26,444 nt of DNA, from positions 268,692 through 295,135 of the forward strand of contig NW_014577338.1 in NCBI RefSeq assembly GCF_000485595.1, in the 5' to 3' direction. The translations under genes were made by a program, and so were the position numbers. A model generated the notes under the pieces. The model had not been told where the DNA came from and ran no database searches. It saw only the letters and a program-made list of their open reading frames with translations. This document shows, piece after piece, positions 22,026 through 26,444 of this stretch (the stretch's first letter is position 1; every line of letters starts with the position of its first letter). Source of the stretch: Priapulus caudatus. Its lineage: Eukaryota; Priapulida; Priapulimorpha; Priapulimorphida; Priapulidae.

Positions 22026-22939
22026 ATCTCTCTCTCTCTCTCTCTCGCTCTCTCTCGATCCCTCCTCTGTGTGTGTGTCGCTACTGGGCGTAACGACGGA
22101 TTTGGTCAGCCGCAAACCCGGGCCAAGACGTCAGCAGATCAGGGGTTCCCGAAGAATTAATGACTTCCTTATAAAGTTACGATCAGATATAACTGTTGCC
22201 AGGGTTACGGAAGACATGGCGACATGCATGTCTCACGACGAAAGGAACTAGGATAATGTACTTCGTGTGGCGGCAAGTCACGTGAGTGTATAAAACCAAT
22301 CTGGCTTTTGTAGATAGAAAATGTTTCTAGTTATACAGTTTATAATGTGATTCAATGTCACTGAAGCTTTTGGCCCTTCAAATATACGTTTCAAAAGTCG
22401 CTAGTCCTTGACAAAGCCTGAGAATGTCAACGCGGACACTGCTGTATTCACTATAGTTTGTAGCTGTCGGTGTAAACTCACGAAAGAACACACACTTATA
22501 AATACACAGGCCCGCCATGAGCATTCCAGGAGAGGTGGTTATTTTTCATCAGAATGTTGATCTTGAAAGCCATCCAACTTGGTCTGTGTGCTAATTGAAC
22601 GCAATCCATAATATACAAACTAATGCACAAAATTGTACAAGGCAAAGCATAGTCAGTACATTTGTCAGTCGTCCCGGTCGTGTACAACCGTCACACCGGG
22701 GGTCCTGGCAGCTAACTGCTCCCAATTTATTTTGATATTTTAATTCGCCGTACAATATGGACAACAAACGCATTCTGTATGCATAGTTAACTTCACTGAG
22801 GGAAATTCTAATAATGAATAGTTTAGGATATGTCTATACTTCGAATAAGTGGGCAAATAACTGGCATGAAACGCCATCAGACCGCCGGCTGTATGGCGGT
22901 CTTCCGACCATTTCGACACCCTGCCTACGGGCCTGTTTA
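22026..22939 (+). repeat. Block A, copy 2
   Basis: Same order and orientation as 6133-7015, preceded by a short CT tract (22026-22060). Near the end it has a clean hairpin, GACCGCC and GGCGGTC with an 8-base loop (22878-22899), which in copy 1 is spoiled by a missing base. It ends GCCTACGGGCCTGTTT before a CA/CGCG tract. Confidence 0.9.
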
Positions 22940-23022
22940 CACACGCGCGCGCGAACGCACGCACATACACACCCGCGCGCGCACGCACGCACATACACAC
23001 CCGCGCGCGCACGCACGCACAA
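22940..23022. repeat. CGCG / CGCA / CACA microsatellite
   Basis: Two near-identical ~35-bp units (ACACCCGCGCGCGCACGCAC type) make up most of it. It ends seven or so bases before block B begins. Confidence 0.93.
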
Positions 23023-23026
23023 TATG

Positions 23027-23579
23027 ACTCATCAAAATATTCCAAATAAGAGAATAAACGTCACATGTATACGTTTGTTTTAGTACATGATCGTCAGATA
23101 AGTAATGTCTGACATGTATTCTATGAAATACACATGCTTTACTAATTAATGTAAATAATATAATATCTCTACAATTGCTATTCCTTGTGTAATTGTGTTC
23201 TTTTAATCTTAAAATTTTAATCTTTTATCTATAGGTTTTAATGTTACGAGAGTGTCTAGGAGATTTGCTAAGATTTTTCATTCTTGTAACTTTACAGTTT
23301 TTCTGTCAACGGCCTACGAAGTTAAGGTTAAGACTAATATTAAGACTAATTCATTTTCTGGCAACGAACCCCTGACTCGTGGTCAAAGTATAATTGCTTC
23401 CCTTGCATTAACATACTAGCTTTAACTTTCCAATGCTAATACCGGCAGTTCATTACCATCTACGCCAGCAGTTAATGAGTGAAACACAAACGCGGTTCGA
23501 TAAAGAGCTAGTTATAAGGTACGGTCAGAGATGCATAGATGGAGATCAAGGGAGAGAGACTCTAAGAGAGAGAGAGAGA

Positions 23580-23624
<45 letters not shown>

Positions 23625-25530
23625 CGAGAAAGAGGAGGAAATTAGAGGGGAAAGGCAAAGTTAATTACAGAAAAAGAGAAGAGGAGAGGGGGAGGCTCTT
23701 ATTATTGGGCATAACATAAGTTTTTCTCGTAGACCGTTGGCAGAAAGTAAAAAGAATGAAACATCCTAGTAAATGTTCTCAGTTCTCATAGCTTCACGAT
23801 ATGTTAGAGGCCCTCTCGTAGCCATCAAACTAAGATTAAAGAACGCAATTATACAACAATACTTGAATTATATTGATTTTATATTTTATATTGATTAATA
23901 AAACCTGTTATTCATGAACAACGCGTCAAAAATACGATCTATCTTCCGATCGTGTGCCAAAACAAGTATTTACAGGTGACAATTGTGCAGTTACACTTAC
24001 TTCTGATATTTTGACGACACACGAGGCTCGCGTCTTGTGTTAGCATGTACAATAATAATGTACAATGTCTTGCAGTGCAAACAGCTTATTGTTGCCGTAT
24101 AGAGTTAAAACATGATCATTCCCCATTTTCGTCTGTTGTCATTAAAGTTGATAAATTATCATAATTAGTATCCCCTCCAGCCATGTTCCTTCCATGTTTC
24201 TGACAACGGCCCCCGGTCACTAATAAGTGCTTTAGCATCCACGTATTACTTTAAGGAGGCCATCAATGTTGCGGATCAAACATTGGCGTACACGTATAGC
24301 GAGTGAGTAAGCCACATGGGGTATGCTCATGGATAGATTTCAGTGAAAAACAATTATAATTCAATCTTGAATGTTAGTTTATTGCGAGTAGCAACTTAAT
24401 TCCACACAATATCTACGTTTCAATAGGTTGCTTCTAAAATTGATATACATTTGCTAGAAAATCTTATTAACAATACAGTATAGTAAATGTTATTTGACAG
24501 TGCATATGCTGTGCTTCTCTAAAAAAAAGTAAAATCTAATCAAATAATCAATAACAAATCGCAAATGCTATTAAAAATTGTAGTCGTACGGAATATTTGT
24601 TCACGTATGAAATAACACCGCACAATTGTGAATCCACGAGCTTCGAAGCCTAGCCCATCACTCAGTAATAAAGCGGTTTCTGCATCGTTTCCGATATGAC
24701 GATCGCGTCAGCAGAAACGCATAAGCGCACATCCCGCATATACTGTACCTTTCGTTATCGCCATACTTCATGCTGACGCAGCGCGCGTCATGTTCAGGAA
24801 TACACAGCCGAGTTGCTGTATCGTTGCCGTACATTAATCAGAACGTTGTTATTATTCGCAATTTCCCGATTTGCAAACACTTTCAGATCGTCGGTAAATG
24901 TAGGCATAAGCTAGCCTCGTGCGCCGACATCCTACTTGACGATATCGCCGTCTAAAAACTACCAACCATCAAATTTCCGACTCTACGAGTAGAAATACGT
25001 CCCGAGGCTCTAATCAATGTTACCCGCTCGTTGGCCGCACACAGCACGGGTAAATATGCACTGAGACCGCTCGGCTGCGCTGATTATAAGTGGGACGTGA
25101 TACGAACGCTGCGTTCGGATTTCCCTCGTGGGAAGAAGCGCAACAGTAGGCCTATATGCTCGTGTATTTGCTCGAACAGACAGCAAATGGCTCTATTGTA
25201 TTACGCAAGCACTGTGCATGTTTGTTAACGGGTACATCCATATATAATAAGCAATGCAGCGACACTTCCAGGAGATCACACGATTGGTAATTGAAGCCAT
25301 AATGTTTGCGACAGTTCTGTATACATACACACGCAAAAACAATGTGGACTGGTAATATTCTTTAACATTTATAACATTAACATGATTATAACTCTATACT
25401 TTTAGAGACTGTACGGTAAGTATGTCGGTTGTCGCCATAGTGTATCCCGCGTACGCGGATAATCTTGCACCACTACAGAGGTGCTGCCCTACAACGGCGA
25501 CTTTTTTTAGCGGCTAACCGTTACCCCATT
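23027..25530 (+). repeat. Block B, copy 2
   Basis: Colinear with 13117-15778, about 6% shorter through many one-base losses. It starts GACTCATCAAAATAT directly after the block A microsatellite, so A and B are contiguous here. A pure GA tract lies at about 23553-23635. The palindrome CCGCGTACGCGG is kept at 25447-25458, 73 bp before the satellite. No frame longer than ~65 codons survives. Confidence 0.9.
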
Positions 25531-26444
25531 GCGCTATAAATAGCACTATAGATAGCGCTATAGATAGCGCTATAGATACACCTATAGATAGCGCTATAGA
25601 TACACCTATAGATACACCTATAGATACACCTATAGATACACCTATAGATACACCTATAGATACACCTATAGATACACCTATAGATACACCTATAAATAGC
25701 GCTATAGATACACCTATAGATACACCTATAGATACACTTATAGATAGCGCTATAGATACACCTATAGATAGCGCTATAGATACACCTATAGATACACCTA
25801 TTGATAGCGCTATAGATACACCTATAGATACACCTATAGATACACCTATAAATACACCTATAGATAGCGCTATAGATACACCTATAGATACACCTATAGA
25901 TACACCTATAGATACACCTATAAATAGCGCTATAGATACACCTATAGATACACCTATAGATACACTTATAGATAGCGCTATAGATACACCTATTGATAGC
26001 GCTATAGATACACCTATAGATACACCTATAGATACACCTACAAATACACCTATAGATAGAGCTATAGATACACCTATAGATAGCGCTATAGATACACCTA
26101 TAGATAGCGTTATAGATACACCTATAGATAGCGCTATAGATGCACCTATAGATAGCGCTATAGATACACCTATAGATACACCTATAGATACACTTATAGA
26201 TAGCGCTATAGATACACCTATAGATAGCGCTATAGATACACCTATAGATACACCTATAGATACACCTATAGATAGCGCTATAGATACACCTATAAATACA
26301 CCTATAGATAGCGCTATAGATACACCTATAGATACACCTATAGATAGTGCTATAGATACACCTATAGATACACCTATAGATAGCGCTATAGATACACCTA
26401 TAGATAGCACTATAGATAGCGCTATAGATACACCTATAGATAGC
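25531..26444. repeat. 12-bp satellite, second array, clean, runs off the window
   Basis: About 76 consecutive 12-bp monomers of the two types TATAGATACACC and TATAGATAGCGC with perfect 12-bp phase and only occasional base changes. A rare variant, CACTTA for CACCTA, occurs at 25735, 25963 and 26191, exactly 228 bp (19 monomers) apart, showing a higher-order repeat. The minus strand is open for 298 codons as IGVS and IALS tetrapeptides (26410-25514) simply because 12 is divisible by three. There is no other coding evidence. Confidence 0.98.

Noticed and set aside
25514-26410. 298-codon minus-strand open frame of IGVS/IALS tetrapeptides
   Set aside because: It lies wholly in the 12-bp satellite and is open only because the monomer is four codons without a stop in that frame. 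Start and end have no gene context and the noisy array of the same satellite does not keep the frame.

Overview
This window is repeat-dominated, AT-rich eukaryotic DNA, most likely from an invertebrate animal genome. The evidence is dense microsatellite and satellite DNA, several short inverted-repeat transposon remnants, no credible long open reading frame, and a run of 10 Ns (11791-11800). I recognise no protein-coding gene, rRNA or tRNA. Every long open frame is either a by-product of a tandem repeat whose period is a multiple of three, or a short unsupported frame. The species cannot be named from the sequence. Many near-identical repeats differ mainly by single-base insertions and deletions, which looks like incompletely polished long-read assembly, so exact lengths and any interrupted reading frame should be treated with caution.

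Layout. Positions 1-160 are the end of a 52-bp tandem repeat. About 160-2188 is featureless. 2189-3616 is a two-level palindrome: a pair of ~255-bp inverted arms surrounds a 678-bp foldback element that has ~49-bp inverted ends, a core of palindromic ~20-bp repeats and an 8-bp target duplication. 3782-4094 is a MITE with perfect inverted ends and a TAA duplication. 4447-4707 is a 21-bp minisatellite. 5930-7258 is a block called A here, flanked by CT and CA/CGCA microsatellites. 7268-11745 holds two tandem copies of a unit consisting of a leader (R), a long (CATA)n array and a short conserved tail. 11812-11965 is a CA array after the gap. 12478-13092 has a diverged partial copy of the next block and two small AT palindromes. 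13093-15778 is block B. 15779-20618 is a 12-bp satellite interrupted by two inverted-repeat elements. 20619-21885 is mostly unique with a TG/CGTG array. 21886-22022 is an inverted short copy of the CATA element. 22026-25530 repeats A and B directly next to each other, and 25531-26444 is a second, very clean array of the same 12-bp satellite that runs off the end.

How it fits together: A, B and the satellite form a composite module present twice in the same orientation. In the second copy A joins B directly. In the first they are separated by ~5.8 kb that includes the CATA units, so that stretch was either inserted in copy 1 or lost from copy 2. The most interesting structures are the microsatellite-carrying element with conserved flanks in three copies, the nested foldback at 2.2-3.6 kb, and the two-letter 12-mer satellite with a higher-order period of 228 bp.
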